Source of the DNA: JAZNBI01 sp045586995
GTDB taxonomy: Bacteria; Bacillota; Clostridia; Oscillospirales; CAG-272
Reading direction: 5' to 3'
NCBI GenBank assembly: GCA_045586995.1
Contig: JAZNBI010000047.1
Coordinates: 1-13,510 of the forward strand
Length of the DNA: 13,510 bases
The notes below the pieces were generated by a model, which worked only from the letters and a program-made list of their open reading frames with translations, had not been told where the DNA came from and searched no databases. The position numbers were made by a program, and so were the translations under genes. Positions 1 through 6,772 of this stretch are shown in pieces (the first letter of the stretch is position 1; each line of letters begins with the position of its first letter).

Positions 1-611
1 TGTTGCCCAAATACAGAGGCGCGGCGCCGATTCAGCGTGCTATTATCGACGGCGAAAAGTTTACCGGAATTACAACGATGTTTATGAACGACGGAATAGA
101 TACGGGCGATATGTTGCTTTCCGCAAAAATGTCCATTTCGGAGGAAGATAATTTTGAAACTCTTCACAACAAGCTCGGTGAGCTTGGGGGAGATTTACTG
201 ATAGAAACTCTCAATGCAATAAAAAACCACACGCTCGTCCCCATAAAGCAGGACGACAGCTTGGCGACGTTTGCAAAAAAAATCGAAAAAGATGATCTGC
301 GCATAGATTTCTCCAAAAACATATCCGATATATGCAATCTTATAAGAGGGCTCTCCCCCTTCCCGCTTGCATATACTCACACGCCCGACGGCAAAATACT
401 TAAAATAGTAAGTGCACGTATAGATACTATCGGCAAGGATACAGGTCTTGAGCACGGTACGGTCATAAATCTTGCCGACTCTCGTGTGGGAATCTCTTGC
501 TGCGGCGGAATAATAGAGCTGCTTGAGGTTATACCCGAAGGAAAGGGTAAAATGTCGGCGGCGGATTTTATTCGAGGCAGAAAGCTGTCTGCGGGAGATA
601 TTCTCAAATAA
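1..611 (+). CDS. fmt: Methionyl-tRNA formyltransferase, 3' part (5' end outside window)
   Basis: Transfers a formyl group from 10-formyl-tetrahydrofolate to Met-tRNAfMet in the cytoplasm, making the initiator tRNA. The window opens inside the gene. The reading frame starts at base 3 with a TTG that encodes an internal Leu of the family motif LLPKYRGAAPI, so it is not a start codon. About 200 residues are visible of a family length near 310, so roughly the first 110 are missing, including the catalytic Asn and His just upstream of this motif. The catalytic Asp region is present (NDGIDTGDML), followed by the linker and the C-terminal OB-like tRNA-binding domain, ending in the typical FIRGRKL...G. 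The zinc peptidase gene follows after 22 nt, as in related Clostridia. The TAA at 609-611 is a normal family end. Identity is secure. Confidence 0.95.
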   Translation, partial: LPKYRGAAPIQRAIIDGEKFTGITTMFMNDGIDTGDMLLSAKMSISEEDNFETLHNKLGELGGDLLIETLNAIKNHTLVPIKQDDSLATFAKKIEKDDLRIDFSKNISDICNLIRGLSPFPLAYTHTPDGKILKIVSARIDTIGKDTGLEHGTVINLADSRVGISCCGGIIELLEVIPEGKGKMSAADFIRGRKLSAGDILK

Positions 612-633
612 AAATTAAAGGTAGGTAAAATAT

Positions 634-1314
634 ATGTTGTGGTTTGATGCTTCTATTATTATAGTTATTCCTGCGCTCATTTTTTCAATATGGGCACAGA
701 TAAATGTCAAAAATACATTTGATAAATACAGCCGATTGTTTTCGAGAAACAATTTCACCGGATACTCTGCGGCAAGAAAAATTTTAGACGACAACGGACT
801 TCACAATGTCAGTATCGAAAGAGTTTCAGGGCACTTGACCGACCATTACGACCCCAAAAACAATATTATTCGACTTTCCGAGTCGGTATATGATTCAAAC
901 AGTGCCGCCGCTATCGGCGTAGCGGCACACGAGGCGGGACACGCCGTTCAATATGCGAAGGGATATTCGCCCATGAAATTACGTGCGCTCATAATTCCCG
1001 CAACGAATATCGGCTCTATGATATCTATGCCGCTCTTCTTTATCGGGCTTTTGTTTGCCAGCGAACCGCTTGTGTTTGCGGGTATCGCGGCGTATTCTCT
1101 TATAGCTCTTTTTCAATTGATAACTCTGCCCGTTGAATTCAACGCCAGCAAACGCGCGCTGGCATCACTTGAAAATTCGGGATATCTTTACGATGACGAA
1201 CTCGTTGCATCCAAAAAGGTTCTGAGTGCCGCTGCTTTGACCTACGTTGCCGCGCTTGCGACCTCCTTGCTCACGATTCTCAGATTGCTTTTCATTGCAG
1301 GAAGGCGAGATTAA
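634..1314 (+). CDS. Membrane zinc metallopeptidase, YugP family
   Basis: The protein has 226 residues, a normal length for the YugP/Zn_peptidase_2 family, whose members are putative integral membrane metalloproteases without a well-established substrate. An N-terminal hydrophobic segment spans residues about 6-22. The zinc motif HEAGH lies at residues 99-103 inside AAHEAGHAVQYAKGY, with Glu100 as the expected catalytic base. Two or three membrane segments follow at about 116-165, and another lies near the C-terminus at about 198-221. The conserved VEFNAS stretch after the third segment may supply a further metal ligand; this is inferred. The start is ATG at 634, with an AAAGGTAGG ribosome binding site at 617-625. 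The stop codon TAA overlaps the ATG of rlmN by one base, which suggests translational coupling. I leave the symbol empty because function is known only at family level. Confidence 0.88.
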   Translation: MLWFDASIIIVIPALIFSIWAQINVKNTFDKYSRLFSRNNFTGYSAARKILDDNGLHNVSIERVSGHLTDHYDPKNNIIRLSESVYDSNSAAAIGVAAHEAGHAVQYAKGYSPMKLRALIIPATNIGSMISMPLFFIGLLFASEPLVFAGIAAYSLIALFQLITLPVEFNASKRALASLENSGYLYDDELVASKKVLSAAALTYVAALATSLLTILRLLFIAGRRD

Positions 1315-2378
1315 TGGAGCTTTCGGTTAAAAAAGATCTGTTGGGAATGTCCTTTGACGAGCTGACGGAATTTATGCTTTCGCTCAACGAGCCGAAATTT
1401 CGAGCAAAACAGCTTTTCGAGCAGATGCACAAAGGGCTCTCGCCCGATGATATGACAAATATTTCAAAAGCGACTTGTAAAAAGCTGGAGGACGCTTTTG
1501 CATATTATTATCTCCCAAAGCCGGAGCTAAAGCTCGTTTCCAAATTGGACGGTACTAAAAAATATCTTTTCGCGCTCGCCGACGGCAACTGCGTGGAAAG
1601 CGTTGTTATGAAATATGAGCACGGAAACACTATATGTATTTCGTCACAGGTCGGATGTCGAATGGGATGCGCGTTTTGCGCATCCACCATCGGCGGCAAG
1701 GTTCGCGACTTAACGCCGTCCGAAATGATAGGACAGATCATAAGCGCCGAAAAGGACAGCGGTGAGAAGATTTCCAACATCGTTATGATGGGTATCGGTG
1801 AGCCGCTTGACAATTATGACAACGTAGTTAAATTTCTTCATCTGGTCAACGACCCAAACGGTATAAATATCGGATATCGCCATATTTCGATTTCAAGCTG
1901 CGGACTTGTTGATAAGATACATAAGCTCGCACGCGAGGCGTTGCCGATTACCTTGTCTATTTCGCTGCACGCAGCCGACGACGCAACGCGCTCTAAAATT
2001 ATGCCGATAAACAAAAAATGGAATATCGACGCGCTTCTCGATGCTTGTCGGGCTTATTATTCGGCAACGGGACGTCGGATATCCTTTGAATACACCTTGA
2101 TTTCGGGTGAAAACGATTCCGACGAAGCAGCTAAAAAGCTCTCTGTTTTGTTAAACTCCAAGCTTCGCGCGAAAGAGCCGATGCCTATACACGTTAATTT
2201 AATTCCCGTAAACAAGGTATCTTCAATCGGCTTTACACCTTCTGATAAGACGAGAATTTCGCGTTTTTGCGAGGTGCTTGAAAAAAACGGAATTCGCGCA
2301 ACGGTTCGACGCACGCTGGGGTCGGATATCAATGCTTCTTGTGGGCAGCTCCGTCGCAACTCTCTTAGGCAGATCTGA
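1314..2378 (+). CDS. rlmN: Dual-specificity RNA methyltransferase RlmN (23S rRNA A2503 / tRNA A37)
   Basis: A radical SAM enzyme that methylates C2 of adenine 2503 in 23S rRNA and, in characterised members, A37 of some tRNAs. The protein has 354 residues, the usual length. The [4Fe-4S] motif CX3CX2C is Cys115, Cys119 and Cys122 in VGCRMGCAFC. Upstream, Cys108 of CISSQVG matches the resolving cysteine (Cys118 in E. coli). The methyl-carrying cysteine is Cys343 in the C-terminal NASCGQLR motif. MMGIGEPLDN and SLHAADD are further family signatures. All catalytic residues are therefore present. The ATG shares one base with the preceding stop, and a GGAAGG sequence lies just upstream. In many Firmicutes rsmB sits between these two genes; here it is absent. 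Confidence 0.96.
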   Translation: MELSVKKDLLGMSFDELTEFMLSLNEPKFRAKQLFEQMHKGLSPDDMTNISKATCKKLEDAFAYYYLPKPELKLVSKLDGTKKYLFALADGNCVESVVMKYEHGNTICISSQVGCRMGCAFCASTIGGKVRDLTPSEMIGQIISAEKDSGEKISNIVMMGIGEPLDNYDNVVKFLHLVNDPNGINIGYRHISISSCGLVDKIHKLAREALPITLSISLHAADDATRSKIMPINKKWNIDALLDACRAYYSATGRRISFEYTLISGENDSDEAAKKLSVLLNSKLRAKEPMPIHVNLIPVNKVSSIGFTPSDKTRISRFCEVLEKNGIRATVRRTLGSDINASCGQLRRNSLRQI

Positions 2379-2404
2379 TATAAAAATTAAAAAGGACAGA
2401 AACT

Positions 2405-3181
2405 ATGACTTATTATGGAAAAACCGACAAAGGAATCATACGTGAAACCAATCAGGATGCCTTTGGTATATATAACCTACAAGGCGAAGGCGTTCTGTTT
2501 GCTATTTGCGACGGCATGGGCGGAGTCACGGGCGGTGAAGAAGCGTCAAAGCTCGCGCTTGATGCTTATTCAACTGCCATTGATACAAATTATACCTTGC
2601 TGTGTGAGCAAAAAGGCGACATAGAGCCCGCCGAACGCGAGATAAAATATATTCTCAACAACGCCTCCGCTAACGCAAACGCGGCTGTTTGGGAATACGC
2701 TCAAAAAAACTCGCAATATATGGGAATGGGCACGACGCTCGTTTCTGCTTTGTCGATAAACGGCGGCGAGAAGGTGTATATGCTCAATATAGGCGACAGT
2801 CGGCTCTATAAAATAAGCTCAACCGATATTTTTCAAATAAGCCGCGATCATTCTTACGTTCAATATTTAGTGGACATCGGAGAGATGACTCCCGAAGAAG
2901 CAAAAAACAGTCCCGATAAAAATATCATTACCCGAGCCGTGGGTATTGACCCCGATGTTGAAGCGGATATAACCGCAGTTGACACCTCTAAAAATGAAAT
3001 GGATGATACATATTTTCTGCTCTGCTCCGACGGGCTTACCAATATGATATCGGATGACGAGATCTTTAATGTTGTTAACAGCAGCTGCACGGTCGAGCAA
3101 AAGGTAAACAAGCTTATTAACACTGCAAATTCCAACGGCGGAACCGATAACATCACAGTTATTCTGATATCCCTCGCCTGA
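2405..3181 (+). CDS. prpC: PP2C-family Ser/Thr protein phosphatase
   Basis: A metal-dependent phosphatase that reverses phosphorylation by the adjacent PASTA kinase. It has 258 residues, a single PP2C domain and no membrane segment, so it is cytoplasmic. Visible motifs in order are N16-Q-D18, DGMGG at 36-40, the GTTLVSAL strand, GDSRLYK, SDGLTN with Asp209, and GGTDNITV with Asp248. These supply the acidic residues that bind the Mn/Mg pair. The start is ATG 2405, with AAAGGACAG about 7 nt upstream; the gap from rlmN is 26 nt. The gene pair with the kinase at 3234 is the classic prpC-prkC (stp-stk) module. In Firmicutes this module governs cell-wall homeostasis, stationary phase and, in Bacillus, spore germination. 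Confidence 0.93.
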   Translation: MTYYGKTDKGIIRETNQDAFGIYNLQGEGVLFAICDGMGGVTGGEEASKLALDAYSTAIDTNYTLLCEQKGDIEPAEREIKYILNNASANANAAVWEYAQKNSQYMGMGTTLVSALSINGGEKVYMLNIGDSRLYKISSTDIFQISRDHSYVQYLVDIGEMTPEEAKNSPDKNIITRAVGIDPDVEADITAVDTSKNEMDDTYFLLCSDGLTNMISDDEIFNVVNSSCTVEQKVNKLINTANSNGGTDNITVILISLA

Positions 3182-3202
3182 CCTATCGCAGAAAATATCA
3201 GT

Positions 3203-3210
3203 GAAAGGAG
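3203..3210 (+). promoter_or_regulatory. Strong Shine-Dalgarno far upstream of the prkC ATG
   Basis: The sequence GAAAGGAG is the best ribosome binding site between prpC and prkC, but it ends 23 nt before the chosen ATG at 3234. At normal spacing it instead faces an out-of-frame TTG at 3218. That TTG opens a 10-codon frame ending at TAA 3248-3250, overlapping the kinase start. It may be a leader peptide with translational coupling, or simply a misplaced match. The in-frame GTG at 3201 has no ribosome binding site of its own. Confidence 0.4.
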
Positions 3211-3233
3211 TTTCGCCTTGCGGCGTTGTATCT

Positions 3234-4898
3234 ATGGCGGAAAATTATAATAAATATTTGGGTAGCACCCTCAACGATCGCTATTCTATAATAAACATAA
3301 TCGGATTGGGCGGAACTTCGATAGTTTTCGGCGCGTTCGATTGCATTTCGGGTAAAACCGTGGCTATCAAAATGCTGCGTGATATCCAATTGGACAACGT
3401 ATATTCCGTGAAACAATTTCAAAATGATGCCGATACGCTGTCACTTCTCAACCATCCGAATATAGTAAATATACTTGATACCGATATAAGCTGTGATAAC
3501 CCTGCTTTCGTGATGGAATACGTAGAAGGAATCACTCTGAGAAGTCATATGGATTACCGTGGTAAATTACCTACGTCCGAGGTAATTTATCACACAATAA
3601 AAATTTTAAATACGCTATCATATCTTAAAATCGCAAACGTGGTTCACAGCGACTTAAAGCCGCAAAATATTATGCTTTTGAAAAATGGGGAAATAAAGCT
3701 TACCGATTTCGGAATAGCAAAGCGTCCGAACTCAGAGCCGCTGACCGCTTCGAATACTGCCGTGGGCACGGTTTCCTACGTCAGTCCCGAGCAGGCAAGC
3801 GGCAAGCCCTTGGGCACCGAAAGCGACATTTACTCGCTTGGCATTATGATGTTCGAAATGCTCACAGGTCAGCTTCCCTTTTCCGACGAAAGCTCTGATG
3901 TTGTAATTCACAAGCATCTCGAGGAAGCGCCCCCGCGTCCTCGAAAAATCAACCCGAATATTCCAAAAGGGCTTGAGCAAATAATACTCAAGGCGCTCGA
4001 AAAGGATCCCGAGGACCGCTTTACAACGCCAAATGATATGCTTAAATGTGTAGAGGAGCTTCGTAAAAATCCAAACGCTACCTTCTCCTTCAAGAAAAGT
4101 AAAAAGAAAAAGAGGTCTTCTTCCTCGGATGCACAGGATGCATATTCGCGTTCCACGCTCTCGGTTCTCTTGGGTGCGGCAAGCGCGTTCGTAGTTGTAT
4201 TTATTATCAGCGCAATAGTAATTATGGGGAATTTTATCGTAAATAATCCCGACACGCCAAAGCGGATTAAAATTCCGAATCTCGTGGGCAAAACCTACGA
4301 GAGCGCAAAAAAAGCGGGGCTTAGCTCTGATTACTATGTCGTTAATATAGAATACGAATATACAAATTCAAAGAAGCCGAATACGATTCTCAGCCAATAC
4401 CCCGAGGGCGGAACGTCCCACGAGCTTGATTTTGACACACAGCACTGTGTTATTACCTTGGTGTTAAGCGAAACACCCTACCAAACCGTGATGAGCGATT
4501 ATACGGTTATGCCGTATGAGGACGCCGCCAAGGAGCTTGACCGCTTGGGCTTTGAGGTCGTTATTGTAGAGGACTTCGATAACATTGTAGATAAAGGACT
4601 CGTAAGCAAAACAGAGCCGTCGGCGGGCAGTCCGCTTATGACCGGCGACAGCGTGACGGTTTTTGTAAGCAAGGGGGAAAAGCTCGTTAACAAAAATGTT
4701 CCCAATTTCTGCGGGATGAGCGAAACGGCTGCTCTTGCGCTTATAGATGCCGAGGGCTTTATTCGCGGAAATATAACCTATGAGCGTTCGGATAGTGCTG
4801 TCGGAACGGTTATAGCGCAAAGCGTTGCAGCAAATTCGACAGTAAATCCAAGCTCAACAAGAATAAATCTTACGATAAGCGGCGGCGCTGCTTATTGA
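3234..4898 (+). CDS. prkC: Membrane Ser/Thr protein kinase with three PASTA repeats
   Basis: A Hanks-type kinase with an extracellular muropeptide-sensing region, partner of the phosphatase just upstream. From ATG 3234 it has 554 residues. The kinase domain covers about 17-270: glycine loop GLGGTS at 24-29, ATP lysine K46, catalytic Asp140, N145, DFG at 158-160, then GTVSYVSPEQA and an APE-like region. A basic, serine-rich juxtamembrane stretch (about 284-300) leads into one membrane segment (about 309-335). Three PASTA-like repeats follow (about 346-414, 415-482, 483-552). Two usually invariant positions differ: the HRD motif reads HSD (Ser139), and the alpha-C Glu appears to be Asp65 in FQNDADTLSLLNHPNI. 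Other catalytic residues are intact, so activity is likely but unproven. An in-frame GTG at 3201 would add 11 residues that do not look like a family N-terminus. rsgA follows after 12 nt. Confidence 0.93.
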   Translation: MAENYNKYLGSTLNDRYSIINIIGLGGTSIVFGAFDCISGKTVAIKMLRDIQLDNVYSVKQFQNDADTLSLLNHPNIVNILDTDISCDNPAFVMEYVEGITLRSHMDYRGKLPTSEVIYHTIKILNTLSYLKIANVVHSDLKPQNIMLLKNGEIKLTDFGIAKRPNSEPLTASNTAVGTVSYVSPEQASGKPLGTESDIYSLGIMMFEMLTGQLPFSDESSDVVIHKHLEEAPPRPRKINPNIPKGLEQIILKALEKDPEDRFTTPNDMLKCVEELRKNPNATFSFKKSKKKKRSSSSDAQDAYSRSTLSVLLGAASAFVVVFIISAIVIMGNFIVNNPDTPKRIKIPNLVGKTYESAKKAGLSSDYYVVNIEYEYTNSKKPNTILSQYPEGGTSHELDFDTQHCVITLVLSETPYQTVMSDYTVMPYEDAAKELDRLGFEVVIVEDFDNIVDKGLVSKTEPSAGSPLMTGDSVTVFVSKGEKLVNKNVPNFCGMSETAALALIDAEGFIRGNITYERSDSAVGTVIAQSVAANSTVNPSSTRINLTISGGAAY

Positions 4899-4910
4899 TT
4901 TGGGAAAAAT

Positions 4911-5903
4911 ATGGAATATAAAACAACAGGAAAAATTATAAAAGGCGTTGGCGGACTTTACGAAATAAAAATTGCCGAAAAGGATCGTTCGATTTTTGAC
5001 AGCAATATAGTTACCTGCCGCGCGCGCGGAGTTTTCAGACACAACAATATTACACCCTTAGTCGGTGACAACGTCGAACTGCTTTGTACCGAAGGCACTC
5101 GCGCCGCTACCGATGTATCGATACACAAAATACTCGAGAGGAAAAATTCTCTCATCCGTCCGCCGCTTGCAAATTTAGACTATCTTTTTATTTTGGCTGC
5201 GGTCAGATCTCCGAACCCATCCGAAGAAACCTTGGACAAGCTTATATCCATAGCGGAATTTAATAAAATCGAACCTATTATCGTCATCGGAAAAATCGAC
5301 CTTGACGAACAAAAAGCCGCTTATCTGGGTAATATATATCGGCTTGCAGGATACAAAGTGTTCGAAATAAGCTGCCTTGACGAAAGTAAAAGCGCCTCGG
5401 TAGAAAAGCTGAAAAATTTCATCGTAAATCTACCGCCCGACAGCGTATCCGCATTTGCAGGTCTATCGGGAGTAGGAAAATCCACCTTAATAAATCGGAT
5501 CTTCCCCTCCCTCTTGCTCGCAACCTCGGAAATCAGCAAAAAAATAGAGCGAGGAAGACACACGACACGACACGTGGAGCTTTATCGAGTGACCGATTCC
5601 CCCGACTCTCCGTATATCGCAGACACCCCGGGATTTTCAATGCTGGATTTTGAGCATTTCGATTTTTTCTCTAAAGATGATCTTCCTTATACAATGCGCG
5701 AATTCGAACAATATATCGGAAAGTGTAAATACACGAAATGCACTCATACAAAAGAGGATGGTTGCGCCGTGCTCGAGGGTCTGGCGGCGGGCAAAATTGC
5801 TCCGTCAAGGCACAAAAGCTTTGTCGCCATGTACGAGATTTTGAAAAACAAACACGATTGGGATAAAAAGCCGCAAATCGGCTATGACAAGCGCAGCCGT
5901 TAA
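4911..5903 (+). CDS. rsgA: Ribosome small-subunit-dependent GTPase RsgA
   Basis: A circularly permuted GTPase (YjeQ/CpgA) that binds the 30S subunit and checks late maturation. It has 330 residues, slightly above the common 290-300. Order of parts: an N-terminal OB-fold (about 1-75), then the GTPase with G4 as GKIDL (127-131, where N/TKxD is more usual), G1 as GLSGVGKST (184-192) and G3 as DTPGF. A C-terminal zinc finger has Cys272, Cys277, His279 and Cys285 in the CKYTKCTHTKEDGC pattern. The C-terminus is short and basic. Its place directly after prkC matches B. subtilis, where CpgA is also a PrkC substrate; whether that holds here is unknown. The expected next gene, rpe, is missing and thiN follows after 24 nt. 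The ribosome binding site (TGGGAAA) before ATG 4911 is weak, and expression may depend on coupling to prkC. Confidence 0.95.
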   Translation: MEYKTTGKIIKGVGGLYEIKIAEKDRSIFDSNIVTCRARGVFRHNNITPLVGDNVELLCTEGTRAATDVSIHKILERKNSLIRPPLANLDYLFILAAVRSPNPSEETLDKLISIAEFNKIEPIIVIGKIDLDEQKAAYLGNIYRLAGYKVFEISCLDESKSASVEKLKNFIVNLPPDSVSAFAGLSGVGKSTLINRIFPSLLLATSEISKKIERGRHTTRHVELYRVTDSPDSPYIADTPGFSMLDFEHFDFFSKDDLPYTMREFEQYIGKCKYTKCTHTKEDGCAVLEGLAAGKIAPSRHKSFVAMYEILKNKHDWDKKPQIGYDKRSR

Positions 5904-5927
5904 ATCTATCGAAAGGAATTTGAAATT

Positions 5928-6551
5928 ATGAAAGCTTACATATATGTCGGCGGTGAGATTTTTGCGGACAGCATTTACGAGAGTCCCAAAAAAGACGATC
6001 TGTGTATTGCCGCCGATTCGGGTTATCTCAACGCAATGCGTCTTGGCGCGCATGCTGATATACTTGTAGGCGATATGGATTCATTGGGAGCGACCTCTGT
6101 ATCAAAAGAGGTAGAGGTAATAAAGCTTCCTCCCGAAAAGGATGCTACCGACACTCAAATAGCCGTAGAGATCGCCTTGAAAAAGGGCGCTCGGGAAATT
6201 GTAATTATAGGCGGACTCAGCGGGCGTCTTGATCACACTCTTTCAAATCTCGCAATACTTGAGGATATGGAAAAAATCGGCGTTCACGCAGTAATTTTAG
6301 ACGGCAAAAACCGAATCAGGTTTATGAAATCGTCAAGCACACTGATCGGGCGAAGCGAATATAACTACATCTCACTTATTGCTGCCGACGAAAAGGTTAA
6401 GGGCGTCAGCATCGAGGGCTGTAAATATCCTCTGAAAAACTCCACTGTCGAGCGTAAATTTCAATATGCGGTTTCCAACGAAATTGTTGGTAACTGCGCT
6501 TTGATTTCGGTAAAAAAGGGCGGAGTTTTCATTGTGGAATCAAAAGGATAA
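5928..6551 (+). CDS. thiN: Thiamine pyrophosphokinase
   Basis: Transfers a pyrophosphate group from ATP to thiamine, giving thiamine diphosphate (salvage). The protein has 207 residues, the standard length. Motifs in order are AADSGYLNA, GDMDSLG (metal- and ATP-binding acids), LPPEKDATDT, and GGLSGRLDHTLSN, which binds thiamine. The C-terminal beta domain (about 135-207) has the expected small-strand pattern and ends GGVFIVES. The start is ATG 5928 with GAAAGGAA about 10 nt upstream. In B. subtilis the homologue (YloS/ThiN) stands immediately before spoVM, as it does here. No TPP riboswitch-like leader is visible; the gene appears to be read through from rsgA. Confidence 0.95.
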   Translation: MKAYIYVGGEIFADSIYESPKKDDLCIAADSGYLNAMRLGAHADILVGDMDSLGATSVSKEVEVIKLPPEKDATDTQIAVEIALKKGAREIVIIGGLSGRLDHTLSNLAILEDMEKIGVHAVILDGKNRIRFMKSSSTLIGRSEYNYISLIAADEKVKGVSIEGCKYPLKNSTVERKFQYAVSNEIVGNCALISVKKGGVFIVESKG

Positions 6552-6581
6552 AATTATTTGCTACATAATTTCGCTTCTCGG

Positions 6582-6589
6582 CATATACT
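6582..6589 (+). promoter_or_regulatory. Possible mother-cell (sigma-E type) -10 element before spoVM
   Basis: CATATACT matches 7 of 8 positions of the sigma-E -10 consensus CATACAMT known from B. subtilis, where spoVM is in the sigma-E regulon. A partial -35-like ACATAAT lies at 6563-6569, but the 12-nt spacer is shorter than usual. The predicted RNA start would fall about 30 nt before the spoVM ATG, which is reasonable. The -35 mismatch keeps confidence low. Confidence 0.35.
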
Positions 6590-6625
6590 GCAAATGAAGA
6601 TATTATTCAGGCAAGAGGTGAAAGT

Positions 6626-6706
6626 ATGAAGATAATAATTATCAAATCTCCGGGACTTATATCTCCTTTACTGAGAAAATTTTTTGGGATACGAAAAAAG
6701 AAATAA
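6626..6706 (+). CDS. spoVM: Stage V sporulation protein SpoVM (26 residues)
   Basis: SpoVM is a small amphipathic peptide. In Bacillus it recognises the convex outer forespore membrane, anchors SpoIVA and is needed for cortex and coat assembly. The frame begins MKIIIIKSPGLIS and ends RKFFGIRKKK, 26 residues in all, exactly the length of B. subtilis SpoVM. Aligned without gaps, it shares Met1, Lys2, Ile6, Lys7, Pro9, Arg17, Gly21 and Lys25. Pro9 is the residue known to matter for curvature recognition. Residues 11-22 can form an amphipathic helix ending in a basic tail. A strong AAGAGGTGA ribosome binding site (6613-6621) precedes ATG 6626. The position right after thiN is the same as in B. 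subtilis. The size is below common gene-caller cut-offs, so it is easily missed. An alternative is a chance small frame, but the ribosome binding site, alignment and synteny argue against that. Confidence 0.9.
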   Translation: MKIIIIKSPGLISPLLRKFFGIRKKK

Positions 6707-6711
6707 AAATC

Positions 6712-6751
6712 GGGAAGGCGGGCAAAAACTCTTTTTGCGCTTTGCCTTCCC
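6712..6751 (+). terminator. Two-part hairpin after spoVM, possible terminator
   Basis: GGGAAGGC (6712-6719) pairs perfectly with GCCTTCCC (6744-6751). Inside it, GCAAAAA (6722-6728) pairs with TTTTTGC (6732-6738) around a 3-nt loop, with a small asymmetric bulge between the two stems. On the + strand no T-run follows (CTAACAAAATT), so it is not a textbook intrinsic terminator. It may protect the spoVM mRNA 3' end or only partly terminate. Read from the - strand it does have a T-rich tail, but there is no - strand gene to end. Confidence 0.45.
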
Positions 6752-6772
6752 TAACAAAATTAAAGGATTATT

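Noticed and set aside
3201..3233. GTG 3201 as the kinase start
   Set aside because: No ribosome binding site precedes it, and the 11 extra residues do not resemble kinase N-termini. ATG 3234 leads straight into the expected NDRYSI region.
5903..5928. TPP riboswitch before thiN
   Set aside because: The gap is 24 nt, far too short for the element, and thiN lies in a housekeeping block.
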